Shown: positions 47,148 through 64,000 of the stretch, one piece after another | Layout of the letters: every line of letters starts with the position of its first letter | How positions within the stretch are numbered: position 1 is the first letter of the stretch | Assembly: GCA_024235695.1 (NCBI GenBank) | Contig: JACKLX010000007.1 | Location: 103,876 to 167,875, forward strand | Direction: 5' to 3' | Length of the DNA stretch: 64,000 bases | From: Accumulibacter sp. | Lineage (GTDB): Bacteria; Pseudomonadota; Gammaproteobacteria; Burkholderiales; Rhodocyclaceae | The notes under the pieces: generated by a model | The model's input: only the letters and a program-made list of their open reading frames with translations | Told to the model about the DNA's origin: nothing | Databases searched by the model: none | Made by a program: the position numbers and the translations under genes

Positions 47148-48338
47148 TTACTCGATGATCTTGGCGACGACGCCGGCGCCGACGGTACGGCCGCCTTCGC
47201 GGATGGCGAAGCGCAGACCCTCTTCCATGGCGATCGGCGAGATCAGCTTGACCGTCATCTGGATGTTGTCACCCGGCATCACCATCTCGACACCTTCCGG
47301 CATCGCGATCGCGCCGGTCACGTCCGTCGTACGGAAGTAGAACTGCGGACGATAGTTGTTGAAGAACGGCGTATGACGGCCACCCTCCTCCTTCGACAGT
47401 ACATACACTTCACCCGAGAAGTGGGTGTGCGGCTTGATCGACCCCGGCTTGGCCAGCACCTGGCCGCGCTCGACGTCTTCACGCTTGATACCGCGCAGCA
47501 GCACGCCGACGTTGTCACCCGCCTGGCCCTGGTCGAGCAGCTTGCGGAACATCTCGACACCGGTGCAGATGGTCTTGATGGTCGGCTTGATACCGACGAT
47601 CTCGACTTCTTCGCCGACCTTGACGACACCGCGCTCGACGCGACCGGTGACCACCGTACCCCGCCCGGAGATCGAGAAGACGTCTTCGATCGGCAGCAGG
47701 AACGGCTTGTCGATCGCCCGCTCGGGCGTCGGGATGTAGGCGTCCAGCGCATCCGCCAGCGCCATCACCGAGCCTTCGCCCTGCTCGCCCTGGTCGCCTT
47801 CCAGCGCCTTCAGCGCCGAACCCTGGATGATCGGCACGTCGTCGCCCGGAAAATCGTACTTCGACAGCAGCTCGCGCACCTCCATGTCGACCAGCTCGAG
47901 CAACTCGGCGTCGTCGACCATGTCGCACTTGTTCAGATAGACGATGATGTACGGCACACCCACCTGGCGCGCCAGCAGGATGTGCTCGCGCGTCTGCGGC
48001 ATCGGGCCGTCGGCCGCCGAGACGACCAGGATCGCGCCGTCCATCTGCGCCGCACCGGTAATCATGTTCTTGACGTAGTCGGCGTGACCCGGGCAATCGA
48101 CGTGCGCGTAGTGGCGCTTGGCGGTCTCGTACTCGACGTGCGCGGTGTTGATCGTGATCCCGCGCGCCTTCTCTTCCGGCGCCGCGTCGATCTGGTCGTA
48201 GGCCTTCGCCGTACCGCCGTACTTCTTCGACAGAATGGTCGTGATCGCCGCCGTCAGCGTGGTCTTGCCGTGGTCAACGTGGCCAATCGTGCCAACGTTG
48301 ACGTGCGGCTTCGTACGTTCAAATTTTCCCTTTGCCAT
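47148..48338 (-). CDS. tuf: Elongation factor Tu
   Basis: A 396-residue GTPase that carries aminoacyl-tRNA to the ribosome. G1 is GHVDHGKTT, the effector region [16 protein letters not shown]3 [13 protein letters not shown]4 NKCDMVDD; domains 2 and 3 follow ([20 protein letters not shown]). In this family a second tuf copy usually precedes tRNA-Trp, which would lie just beyond the right edge of the window. Confidence 0.98.
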   Translation of the reverse strand: MAKGKFERTKPHVNVGTIGHVDHGKTTLTAAITTILSKKYGGTAKAYDQIDAAPEEKARGITINTAHVEYETAKRHYAHVDCPGHADYVKNMITGAAQMDGAILVVSAADGPMPQTREHILLARQVGVPYIIVYLNKCDMVDDAELLELVDMEVRELLSKYDFPGDDVPIIQGSALKALEGDQGEQGEGSVMALADALDAYIPTPERAIDKPFLLPIEDVFSISGRGTVVTGRVERGVVKVGEEVEIVGIKPTIKTICTGVEMFRKLLDQGQAGDNVGVLLRGIKREDVERGQVLAKPGSIKPHTHFSGEVYVLSKEEGGRHTPFFNNYRPQFYFRTTDVTGAIAMPEGVEMVMPGDNIQMTVKLISPIAMEEGLRFAIREGGRTVGAGVVAKIIE

Positions 48339-48374
48339 TTACCGTATCCTTCAATAACAGAGTCGATTACAGAG

Positions 48375-50468
48375 TCACTTCTTGTTGATCACCGCCTCGG
48401 CGACATTCTTCGGCGCCTCGGCGTAGTGCTTGAATTCCATCGAGTAGGTGGCGCGACCCTGCGACAGCGAGCGCAAGGTGGTCGAATAGCCGAACATCTC
48501 GGCCAACGGCACCTCGGCGCGAATCTGCTTGATGTTGCCGGGTACGTCCTCCATCCCCTGAACCATGCCTCGACGACTCGACAGGTCGCCCATGACGTTG
48601 CCCATGTAGTCTTCCGGCGTCTCGACCTCGACCGCCATCATCGGTTCGAGCAGGGTCGGTGAGGCGCGCCGCATGCCGTCCTTGAAGGCAGCGGCAGCCG
48701 CCATGCGAAAGGCATTCTCGTTGGAGTCAACGTCGTGGTAGGAGCCTTCAAACAACGTGAACTTGATGTCGACCACCGGAAAGCCGGCCAGCACGCCGCT
48801 GGTGATCGCATCCTGCAAGCCCTTGTCTACCGCCGGAATATACTCGCGAGGCACCGTACCGCCCTTGATCGCGTCAACGAACTCGTAGCCCTTGCCCGGC
48901 TCGTTCGGTTCGATCTTCAACCAGACATGGCCGTACTGCCCGCGGCCGCCCGACTGCTTGACGAACTTGCCTTCCTGCTCAACCGACTTCTTGATGCATT
49001 CGCGATAAGCCACCTGTGGCGCACCGACGTTCGCCTCGACGCCGAATTCGCGCTTCAAGCGGTCGACAATGATCTCGAGGTGCAGCTCGCCCATTCCGGA
49101 AATAATCGTCTGTCCCGACTCTTCGTCGGTACGCACCCGGAACGAGGGATCCTCCTGCGCCAGACGGCCAAGCGCGATCCCCATCTTCTCCTGGTCCGGC
49201 TTGGTTTTCGGCTCGACGGCGACGTGAATCACCGGCTCGGGGAAGATCATGCGCTCGAGCGTGATGACCGCCGTCGGGTCGCAGAGCGTCTCGCCGGTGG
49301 TCACTTCCTTGAGGCCGACGCAAGCCGCGATGTCACCCGCCAGAACCTCCTTGATCTCTTCGCGATTGTTGGCGTGCATCTGCAACACGCGCCCGATGCG
49401 CTCGCGGCGACCCTTGGTCGGGTTGTAGATCGTGTCGCCGGTCTTGAGAACACCGGAGTATACGCGGATGAAGGTCAGCTGGCCGACATAGGGGTCGGTC
49501 ATCAGCTTGAAGGCGAGCGCCGAAAACTTCGCCGTGTCCGATGCGGCGCGTGTATCGAGCTCGCCATTTTCCTTCTCGCCGGTCACCGGCGGAATGTCGA
49601 TCGGTGAAGGCAGCAGGTCGATCACCGCGTCGAGCATCCGTTGCACGCCCTTGTTCTTGAAGGCGGTGCCGCACAGTCCGGGCTGGATCTCGCAAGCCAG
49701 CGTGCGCGCACGCAAGCCCTTGATGACATCGGCCTCGTCGAGATCGCCCAGTTCGAGGTACTTCTCCATCAGCTCTTCGGAGGACTCGGCAGCCGCCTCG
49801 ACCATCTTGCCACGCCATTCTTCGGCCTCGGCCTGCAACTCGGCGGGAATGTCGCGGTAGTCGAACTTCATCCCCAGCGAGGCCTCGTCCCAGATGATGG
49901 CCTTCATCTTGATCAGATCGACGACACCCTGGAAGTAATCCTCTTTGCCGATCGGGATGACGATCGGTACCGGATTGGCCTTCAGGCGGGTCTTCATCTG
50001 CTCCATGACCTTGAAGAAGTCGGCACCCTGCCGGTCCATCTTGTTCACGAAAGCCAAACGCGGCACCTTGTACTTGGTTGCCTGACGCCACACCGTCTCC
50101 GACTGCGGCTGCACGCCGCCGACCGCGCAATAGATCATGCAGGCGCCGTCGAGAACCCGCATCGAGCGCTCGACTTCAATCGTGAAGTCGACGTGACCCG
50201 GCGTATCGATGATGTTGATGCGATGTTCCGGACGATCGAACTGCATCCCCTTCCAGAAGCAGGTCGTTGCCGCCGATGTGATGGTGATGCCGCGCTCCTG
50301 CTCCTGCGCCATCCAGTCCATGGTCGCGGCGCCGTCATGCACCTCACCGATCTTGTGATTGATACCCGTGTAGAACAGGATACGCTCGGTAGCCGTCGTC
50401 TTGCCGGCGTCGATGTGAGCGCTGATACCGATATTCCGGTAACGCTCAATGGGGGTTTTACGTGCCAC
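48375..50468 (-). CDS. fusA: Elongation factor G
   Basis: A 697-residue translocase GTPase. G1 is AHIDAGKTT, switch [28 protein letters not shown]3 [10 protein letters not shown]4 NKMDR; domain IV carries [18 protein letters not shown] and domain [14 protein letters not shown]. It lies between rpsG (64 bp, with a small hairpin at 50499-50519) and tuf (36 bp). Confidence 0.98.
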   Translation of the reverse strand: MARKTPIERYRNIGISAHIDAGKTTATERILFYTGINHKIGEVHDGAATMDWMAQEQERGITITSAATTCFWKGMQFDRPEHRINIIDTPGHVDFTIEVERSMRVLDGACMIYCAVGGVQPQSETVWRQATKYKVPRLAFVNKMDRQGADFFKVMEQMKTRLKANPVPIVIPIGKEDYFQGVVDLIKMKAIIWDEASLGMKFDYRDIPAELQAEAEEWRGKMVEAAAESSEELMEKYLELGDLDEADVIKGLRARTLACEIQPGLCGTAFKNKGVQRMLDAVIDLLPSPIDIPPVTGEKENGELDTRAASDTAKFSALAFKLMTDPYVGQLTFIRVYSGVLKTGDTIYNPTKGRRERIGRVLQMHANNREEIKEVLAGDIAACVGLKEVTTGETLCDPTAVITLERMIFPEPVIHVAVEPKTKPDQEKMGIALGRLAQEDPSFRVRTDEESGQTIISGMGELHLEIIVDRLKREFGVEANVGAPQVAYRECIKKSVEQEGKFVKQSGGRGQYGHVWLKIEPNEPGKGYEFVDAIKGGTVPREYIPAVDKGLQDAITSGVLAGFPVVDIKFTLFEGSYHDVDSNENAFRMAAAAAFKDGMRRASPTLLEPMMAVEVETPEDYMGNVMGDLSSRRGMVQGMEDVPGNIKQIRAEVPLAEMFGYSTTLRSLSQGRATYSMEFKHYAEAPKNVAEAVINKK

Positions 50469-50498
50469 AGTAATAGACCTTCACTAATAAAGAGCAGC

Positions 50499-50519
50499 CG
50501 TCGCCAGGAAACGGCGACG
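50499..50519 (-). other. Small hairpin between rpsG and fusA
   Basis: cgtcgcc / ggcgacg with a 7-base loop, in the 64-bp gap. No T-run. In E. coli the rpsL-rpsG gap, not this one, holds the S7 repressor site, so its role here is unknown. Confidence 0.5.
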
Positions 50520-50532
50520 CTTGGGGTGTGAC

Positions 50533-51003
50533 CTAGAAGCGGAAGTGCGCGAAAGCCTTGTTGGCCTCGGCCATGCGGTGAACTTCGTCACGCTTCTTGA
50601 CCGCGCCACCGCGGCTTTCCGACGCTTCCAGCATTTCGGCAGCCAAGCGCTGACCCATCGACTTCTCGGAACGTTTGCGCGCCGATTCGCGCAACCAGCG
50701 CATCGCCAACGCCATCCGGCGGCTCGGGCGAACTTCGACCGGCACCTGGTAGTTGGCACCGCCGACGCGGCGACTCTTGACCTCGACCAGCGGCCGGATG
50801 TTGCCCAGGGCGAGACCGAAAACCTCAAGGGGGTCCTTGCCGGTCTTGCTTACGATCTGCTCAAAAGCGCCATAAACGATGCGCTCGGCAACTGACTTCT
50901 TGCCGCTCATCATGATCGTATTGACAAACTTCGATACATCAACGTTACCGAACTTCGGGTCCGGCAGAATATCGCGCTTCGGCACTTCACGACGACGGGG
51001 CAT
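50533..51003 (-). CDS. rpsG: 30S ribosomal protein S7
   Basis: A 156-residue S7 that organises the 3' major domain of 16S rRNA and, in E. coli, represses the str operon. [35 protein letters not shown] and [27 protein letters not shown] are typical. Confidence 0.98.
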   Translation of the reverse strand: MPRRREVPKRDILPDPKFGNVDVSKFVNTIMMSGKKSVAERIVYGAFEQIVSKTGKDPLEVFGLALGNIRPLVEVKSRRVGGANYQVPVEVRPSRRMALAMRWLRESARKRSEKSMGQRLAAEMLEASESRGGAVKKRDEVHRMAEANKAFAHFRF

Positions 51004-51098
51004 AACAACCTCTCTTGGTCACAATTCAGTTGAAGAACCGGACAAGGTGCCCGACCCTCCCGGCCGCCCATCGAGAACGGCCCTTACTCGGACGGGAA

Positions 51099-51476
51099 TC
51101 AAGCCGCTTTCTGGCGCTTGGTACCGTACTTGGAACGACCCTGCTTGCGCTTCTTGACACCCTGGGTGTCGAGCGAACCGCGCACCGTGTGATAACGCAC
51201 GCCCGGCAAGTCCTTGACACGACCGCCGCGGATCAGCACCACGGAGTGCTCCTGCAGGTTGTGTCCCTCGCCACCGATGTACGAAATCACTTCGAAACCG
51301 TTCGTCAGCCGGACCTTGCAGACCTTGCGCAGCGCCGAGTTCGGCTTCTTCGGCGTGGTGGTGTAGACACGGGTGCAGACGCCCCGCTTCTGGGGGCAAT
51401 TCCCCAGCGCTGGGACCTTGCTCTTGATGCGGATAGCCTCTCTTGGCTTGCGCACCAGCTGGTTAATGGTTGGCAT
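51099..51476 (-). CDS. rpsL: 30S ribosomal protein S12
   Basis: A 125-residue decoding-centre protein: [39 protein letters not shown] and [18 protein letters not shown]. Both Lys positions known for streptomycin resistance are the sensitive type. ATG at 51476; the open frame upstream lies in the hairpin leader. Confidence 0.98.
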   Translation of the reverse strand: MPTINQLVRKPREAIRIKSKVPALGNCPQKRGVCTRVYTTTPKKPNSALRKVCKVRLTNGFEVISYIGGEGHNLQEHSVVLIRGGRVKDLPGVRYHTVRGSLDTQGVKKRKQGRSKYGTKRQKAA

Positions 51477-51497
51477 GTTTCCACCCTTATCTTCAGT

Positions 51498-51531
51498 GCA
51501 GCAACCGTCGTCAGCCACGCACGGTTGCTGC
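51498..51531 (-). promoter_or_regulatory. Leader hairpin directly upstream of rpsL
   Basis: A perfect 11-bp stem (gcagcaaccgt / acggttgctgc, 12-base loop) about 20 bases before the rpsL start. It follows the T-run of the preceding terminator-like hairpin and could compete with it or control translation of rpsL. Confidence 0.6.
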
Positions 51532-51561
51532 AAAAAACCAAGGCGGACCCAAAGGCCGCCT
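51532..51561 (-). terminator. Terminator-like hairpin between rpoC and rpsL
   Basis: aggcgg / ccgcct (51541-51561, 9-base loop) followed on the minus strand by TGG and six Ts (51532-51537). It may end most rpoBC transcripts or attenuate the str operon. Another stem, ccgacgc / gcgtcgg, lies upstream at 51581-51602. Confidence 0.65.
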
Positions 51562-51617
51562 CGGCGATTTCAGTGACAAGCCGACGCAGCACACGGCGTC
51601 GGCGACAAAGACCGGCG

Positions 51618-51642
51618 ATTCTATGGTCTATCAGGCAGCAAG

Positions 51643-51646
<4 letters not shown>
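51618..51646 (-). promoter_or_regulatory. Promoter of the str operon overlapping the rpoC stop
   Basis: On the minus strand, TTGACT (51641-51646), a 17-base spacer and TAGAAT (51618-51623), a near-consensus sigma-70 promoter. It gives an rpsL leader of about 135 bases containing three stem-loops. Confidence 0.7.
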
Positions 51647-55869
<4,223 letters not shown>

Positions 55870-55960
55870 CTTTTGCTCCAGTAAGGAGTGGGGTGTCAGG
55901 GGCCGGCAGTGCCGAGACGGGCAATTACACGCCGCTCACCGCTCGCCCCTCGGCAAACAA

Positions 55961-60244
<4,284 letters not shown>

Positions 60245-60465
60245 GGTCGCTCCGAACTCAGAAGACAAATCCTCTAGTGCACACCGACGGTCGAAAGACC
60301 CGTCAGTGGGCAACGGACAAACGCAATACGATTGGCAGGCAGTGCGACAGGCTCATGCGCGAAATACTGTCGCCACCGGTGCCACTCGCGCTTGCGTTTG
60401 CACGCTGCGCGGCATCACCTCCACGGCACGCGGCCAGGCAAAGCTGTTTCCGGAAAAGCGCAAAC

Positions 60466-60493
60466 GGGCTGACAGCCAAAAGGCTGTCAGCCC
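60466..60493 (-). terminator. Strong hairpin between rplL and rpoB, probable attenuator
   Basis: A perfect 12-bp stem, gggctgacagcc / ggctgtcagccc with a 4-base loop, 18 bp after the rplL stop. The minus strand continues GTTTGCGCTTTT, a poor T-run, so termination should be partial. In E. coli a partial terminator and an RNase III site in the same gap lower rpoBC relative to rplJL. Confidence 0.7.
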
Positions 60494-60511
60494 GACGCGC
60501 ATTGGCCGGAA

Positions 60512-60880
60512 TTACTTGACCTCGACCTTGGCTCCAGCGTCCTCAAGAAGCTTCTTGAGTGCGTCGGCATCGGCCTTGGAAACGCCTTCCTTGACCGCTT
60601 TCGGTGCGCCATCGACGAGGTCCTTCGCCTCCTTCAGACCGAGGCCGGTGGCCGCGCGGACGACCTTGATCGTCTCGACCTTCTTCTCACCGCTGGCCAT
60701 CAGCATGACGGTGAACTCGGTCTGTTCCTCGACCACCGCAGCGGCCGCACCCGGCGCGGCAACGGCCATCGAAGCAGCCGACACGCCGAACTTCTCTTCG
60801 AATGCCTTGACCAGGTCATTCAGTTCCATCACCGTCATCGCGCCGACGGCTTCCAGGATGTCTTCTTTACTAATTGCCAT
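60512..60880 (-). CDS. rplL: 50S ribosomal protein L7/L12
   Basis: A 122-residue stalk protein: N-terminal dimerisation part [24 protein letters not shown], an Ala-rich hinge ([12 protein letters not shown]) and the factor-binding C-terminal domain ([28 protein letters not shown]). ATG at 60880; it follows rplJ after 56 bp. Confidence 0.98.
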   Translation of the reverse strand: MAISKEDILEAVGAMTVMELNDLVKAFEEKFGVSAASMAVAAPGAAAAVVEEQTEFTVMLMASGEKKVETIKVVRAATGLGLKEAKDLVDGAPKAVKEGVSKADADALKKLLEDAGAKVEVK

Positions 60881-60936
60881 AATCAATGAACTCCCAAATC
60901 TCTAAGTCTGAATACCCAAAAAATCCGCCAGGACGA

Positions 60937-61434
60937 TCAAGCGACCGCTTCTTCCCGCTGCTTGGCCAAAGCGCCGAGCGCGCAGGCGAAGCCGGTCACC
61001 GGCGCCTGCATGATGCCCAGCAACTGGGCGATCAACTCATCGCGACTCGGCACCGATGCCAGTCGCTGCACGCCAGCCTTGTCCAGCAACTCACCAGCAT
61101 AGCTGCCCGCCTTCAGAATCAGCTTGTCGTTGGTCTTGGCGAAATCATTGAGCACTTTCGCCGCGGCAACGGGATCCTCCGAAATGCTGTAGATCAGCGG
61201 TCCCGTCATTTCGCCGGCCAGACTGGCGAACGCGCTACCCTCGACCGCCCGACGCACCAGCGTGTTCTTCAAGACACGCAGGTACACACCCGCAGCACGT
61301 GCCTGCGCCCGCAAACGGGTCAGGTGCGCCACCGGCAAACCGCTGTACTCGGCCAGCACGACTGTCTGGGCACCAGCGATCCTGGCCGACACCTCAGCCA
61401 CGACAGCCTTCTTTTCATCAAGATTTAGACCCAC
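60937..61434 (-). CDS. rplJ: 50S ribosomal protein L10
   Basis: A 165-residue L10, base of the L7/L12 stalk, which in E. coli with L12 represses its own mRNA through the leader. It reads [45 protein letters not shown], and a C-terminal stalk helix. The start is GTG at 61434 with GGAAGG upstream. Confidence 0.97.
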   Translation of the reverse strand: MGLNLDEKKAVVAEVSARIAGAQTVVLAEYSGLPVAHLTRLRAQARAAGVYLRVLKNTLVRRAVEGSAFASLAGEMTGPLIYSISEDPVAAAKVLNDFAKTNDKLILKAGSYAGELLDKAGVQRLASVPSRDELIAQLLGIMQAPVTGFACALGALAKQREEAVA

Positions 61435-61640
61435 AGGCCCTTCCTCCCATCAAGTCAACAGACGGCGCATCCAACCGGACACACCGCACCCACGGCGACC
61501 TTGGAGTCGGGATAGCCGCGGCAGGCCAAGGCCTGTCACCGCGAAATCCTTCTCGGGGCGCACCGTCTACGCAGGCCGCTCTCGCGCTTAAGCCTTCGAC
61601 CACGGCCGTCGGCACCTACGGTCTTTGACGATCCGGCAGC
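61435..61640 (-). ncRNA. L10 leader region upstream of rplJ
   Basis: The 282-bp gap between rplA and rplJ has no gene. The minus strand contains the stretch CCTGCGTAGACGGTGC near 61560-61576, which I recognise as typical of the proteobacterial L10 leader that binds the L10/L12 complex. Borders are approximate. An 8-bp stem (ggccacgc / gcgtggcc) lies at 61685-61705, just after rplA. Confidence 0.6.
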
Positions 61641-61716
61641 GGTTAACAAGCGCTCCGCTGACCGCCCAACAAAGTTCCTTGCCAGGCCACGCCGGCAGCG
61701 TGGCCCGAATAACCTG

Positions 61717-62406
61717 TTACAGCGTGGACGCATCCACGCGAATTCCCGGCCCCATCGTGCTCGACACCGCGATCCGCCGCAGGTACTGTCCTTTCGACGT
61801 GGCCGGTTTGGCTTTGAGCAGCGCATCGACCAGCGCCTTGAGGTTGCTCGTCAGCCTGTCGACATCAAAGGAAGCACGACCGATGGTGCTGTGGATGATG
61901 CCGCTCTTGTCGGTACGGTACTGCACCTGGCCCGCCTTGGCATTCTTCACCGCCATGGCAACGTCCATGGTCACGGTACCCACCTTGGGGTTCGGCATCA
62001 GGCCGCGCGGCCCGAGGATCTGACCCAGCTGGCCGACGACGCGCATCGCATCCGGGGTGGCAATAACCCGATCGAAGTTCAGCACCCCGGCCTTGATCTC
62101 GGCGGCGAGGTCGTCGAAACCGACGATGTCGGCGCCAGCCTCGAGAGCCGCTGCCGCCTTCTCGCCCTGGGCAAAGACAGCGACGCGGATGCTCTTGCCG
62201 GTACCCTCGGGCAGGACCACCGAGCCGCGCACGATCTGATCGGACTTTCGCGGATCGACGCCCAGGCAGACAGCGACATCGATCGATTCGTCGAACTTGG
62301 CGGTGGCGAACTCCTTGGCCAGCTTCAGTGCGTCGCCGATGGCAACGCTGCTGTTGCGGTCAACCTTGCCCTTGAAGGCCTTCCTGCGCTTGCTGATCTG
62401 TGCCAT
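61717..62406 (-). CDS. rplA: 50S ribosomal protein L1
   Basis: A 229-residue L1 of the mobile stalk and translational repressor of the L11 operon in E. coli. [46 protein letters not shown] and [15 protein letters not shown] are typical. ATG at 62406, one base after the rplK stop. Confidence 0.98.
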   Translation of the reverse strand: MAQISKRRKAFKGKVDRNSSVAIGDALKLAKEFATAKFDESIDVAVCLGVDPRKSDQIVRGSVVLPEGTGKSIRVAVFAQGEKAAAALEAGADIVGFDDLAAEIKAGVLNFDRVIATPDAMRVVGQLGQILGPRGLMPNPKVGTVTMDVAMAVKNAKAGQVQYRTDKSGIIHSTIGRASFDVDRLTSNLKALVDALLKAKPATSKGQYLRRIAVSSTMGPGIRVDASTL

Positions 62407-62407
62407 C

Positions 62408-62839
62408 TCAGACTCCTTCAACGGTGACGCCCATCGTCCGGGCACTGCCGGCGATGGTACGAACGGCGGCATCCATGTCGGCCGCCGTCAGATCGGGCAT
62501 CTTCTGCGTGGCGATTGCTTCGCACTGCGCTCGGGTCAGATTACCGACCTTGTTGGTCAGCGGCTTGGCGCTACCCTTCTGGAGACCAATCGCCTTCTTG
62601 ATCAGCACGGTCGCCGGCGGCGTCTTCATGATGAAGGTGAAACTCTTGTCGGCAAACGCGGTGATCACCACCGGAATCGGCAGACCCGGCTCAACCCCCT
62701 GCGTCTGGGCATTGAAGGTCTTGCAGAACTCCATGATGTTCAGGCCACGCTGGCCGAGTGCCGGGCCGATCGGTGGCGAAGGATTCGCCTTGCCCGCCGG
62801 CACCTGCAATTTGATGTAGCCAATGATTTTCTTTGCCAC
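62408..62839 (-). CDS. rplK: 50S ribosomal protein L11
   Basis: A 143-residue L11 of the GTPase-associated centre: [37 protein letters not shown] with the Pro-rich hinge, and the rRNA-binding domain ending [11 protein letters not shown] 125-bp gap with a short hairpin (62900-62915) separates it from nusG; this is where the E. coli L11 promoter lies. Confidence 0.98.
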   Translation of the reverse strand: MAKKIIGYIKLQVPAGKANPSPPIGPALGQRGLNIMEFCKTFNAQTQGVEPGLPIPVVITAFADKSFTFIMKTPPATVLIKKAIGLQKGSAKPLTNKVGNLTRAQCEAIATQKMPDLTAADMDAAVRTIAGSARTMGVTVEGV

Positions 62840-62964
62840 GGTAGGACTCCTCTAGACGGGTTCAAGCGCGCTCGTGACAGCGCTCCCCAAACGACAAACG
62901 CGGCCCGGGAGCCGCTCTTCCGCAGCGCGTCAGCAAAATAACGCGCCGCAAGGCACGGGCAAGG

Positions 62965-63498
62965 TCAGGCCTTCTCGACCTGACCAAATTCCAGTTCGAC
63001 AGGCGTCGGACGACCGAAGATGGTCACCGACACCCGCAGGCGATTCTTCTCGTAGTTCACCTGCTCGACCGCGCCGTGAAAATCGGTGAACGGCCCTTCC
63101 TTGACGCGAACCACTTCGCCCGGCTCGAAAAGCACCTTGGGGCGAGGCTTTTCGACACCCTCCTGGATTTGCTGCATGATCTTGTCGACCTCCTTCTCGG
63201 AGATCGGTGTCGGCTTGTTGGCCGTGCCACCAACGAAACCGGTAACCTTCGGCGTGCTCTTGACCAGGTGCCAGGAGTCGTCGTTCATTTCCATTTCGAC
63301 CAGCACATAGCCGGGAAAGAACTTGCGCTCGGAAATGCTCTTCTGACCCATCTTCAGCTCGACCACTTCCTCGACAGGCACCAGAATGCGACCGAAGGCC
63401 TGTTCCATGCCCTGTCGCTGGATGCGCTCGTGCAGCGCACGCTGGACGCTCTTTTCGAAGCCGGAATAGGCGTGGACCACGTACCACCGCATGCTCAT
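62965..63498 (-). CDS. nusG: Transcription termination/antitermination factor NusG
   Basis: A 177-residue NusG. The NGN domain starts [19 protein letters not shown] and includes [16 protein letters not shown]; the KOW domain is [25 protein letters not shown] at 63498 overlaps the secE stop as ATGA. Confidence 0.98.
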   Translation of the reverse strand: MSMRWYVVHAYSGFEKSVQRALHERIQRQGMEQAFGRILVPVEEVVELKMGQKSISERKFFPGYVLVEMEMNDDSWHLVKSTPKVTGFVGGTANKPTPISEKEVDKIMQQIQEGVEKPRPKVLFEPGEVVRVKEGPFTDFHGAVEQVNYEKNRLRVSVTIFGRPTPVELEFGQVEKA

Positions 63499-63848
63499 GA
63501 TTGCCTCCAGCCAAGAACCAGGTCGTAGAGAACCCACTCGAGGCCCTTGTCGGTCAACCACAGAAAGAGCGCCATTACCACCACAAAGGCAAAGACCAGA
63601 CCGGTGGTCTGGACCGTTTCCTTGCGCGACGGCCAGACGACCTTTTTCGCTTCGGTCGTGGCTTCCCTGGCAAAGGCGAAGAACTGCCGCCCCTGCTCGG
63701 TTCGCCAGGCGACAGCGGCGGCCAGCCCCGCGCCAGCCAGGACCGCCAGCACACGCAATATCATCGGCTGCTCGGCGAGCAGGTAGAAGCCAGCGATGCC
63801 GGCGACCAGCAGCAGTACCGCCAACGCAAACTTTAACTTATCGGCCAT
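63495..63848 (-). CDS. secE: Preprotein translocase subunit SecE
   Basis: A 117-residue SecE with three membrane helices like the E. coli form: [37 protein letters not shown] and the conserved C-terminal helix after [24 protein letters not shown]. It clamps SecY. It begins 22 bp after tRNA-Trp. Confidence 0.97.
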   Translation of the reverse strand: MADKLKFALAVLLLVAGIAGFYLLAEQPMILRVLAVLAGAGLAAAVAWRTEQGRQFFAFAREATTEAKKVVWPSRKETVQTTGLVFAFVVVMALFLWLTDKGLEWVLYDLVLGWRQS

Positions 63849-63870
63849 GTGGTCCGCTTTGCTTACTAGG

Positions 63871-63946
63871 TGGCAGGGGCAGAGGGAATCGAACCCCCAA
63901 CCTTCGGTTTTGGAGACCGACGCTCTGCCAGTTGAGCTATACCCCT
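63871..63946 (-). tRNA. trpT: tRNA-Trp (anticodon CCA)
   Basis: A 76-base cloverleaf with acceptor stem AGGGGTA pairing to the 3' side, D-loop AGCTCAACTGGCAGAG, anticodon loop around CTCCAAA (anticodon CCA), T-arm GGTTCGATTC and an encoded 3' CCA. Its position before secE is the standard tuf-trpT-secE order. Confidence 0.98.
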
Positions 63947-64000
63947 GCGGCAGAAATCAGGGGGCACCGCGAGCGGCGCACCCCTGCGTCTGAACTGGAC

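Overview
The window is 64 kb of GC-rich DNA from a betaproteobacterium, most likely in the Rhodocyclales and possibly close to Candidatus Accumulibacter. The class call rests on gene order: tRNA-Trp, secE, nusG, rplKAJL, rpoBC, rpsLG, fusA, tuf and the whole S10/spc/alpha set run on one strand without interruption, and infA lies between secY and rpmJ, an arrangement typical of Betaproteobacteria. The genus is inferred only from the look of the proteins. No rRNA genes, CRISPR arrays, insertion sequences or integrase genes were seen.

Left third (1-13.6 kb), accessory and partly decayed: an ECF sigma factor without an anti-sigma gene; a Tat-exported PhoX-type phosphatase; a BrnA-like antitoxin and a small basic protein; a znuABC-type metal importer; then a stretch of broken genes. 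In that stretch pstS, pstC, pstA and pstB stand in the normal operon order, but each has lost its central part. They are followed by an intact GNAT acetyltransferase, a frameshifted alpha/beta hydrolase, a gene whose start codon appears destroyed, and an intact methyl-accepting chemotaxis protein.

Middle (13.6-33 kb): recG overlapping ridA, a TPR protein, a SPOR protein and a DUF2802 protein, then about 13 kb of fatty-acid degradation genes, all on the minus strand. The first set, read leftward from 30.9 kb, is a PsrA-like TetR repressor, a FadE acyl-CoA dehydrogenase, a thiolase, a FadJ-like bifunctional enzyme, a YciA-like thioesterase and FadL. The second set is a FadN-type bifunctional enzyme with reversed domain order plus a second thiolase. 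The same 17-bp near-palindrome lies just downstream of the -10 box of a good promoter in front of both sets, so the repressor very likely controls itself and both sets. A divergent half-size ABC exporter closes the section.

Right half (33-64 kb): the transcription/translation supercluster, all on the minus strand. It runs from tRNA-Trp at the right edge to rplQ, which ends at a bidirectional terminator. All genes look intact. The non-coding parts carry a probable L10 leader, a 12-bp hairpin between rplL and rpoB, a promoter over the rpoC stop codon with a three-hairpin leader before rpsL, a promoter and terminator-like hairpin between rpsJ and rplC, and a spc promoter between rpsQ and rplN.

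I found no clearly new multi-gene system. The best leads are the parallel central deletions in the pst cluster and the two-site PsrA-like regulon.
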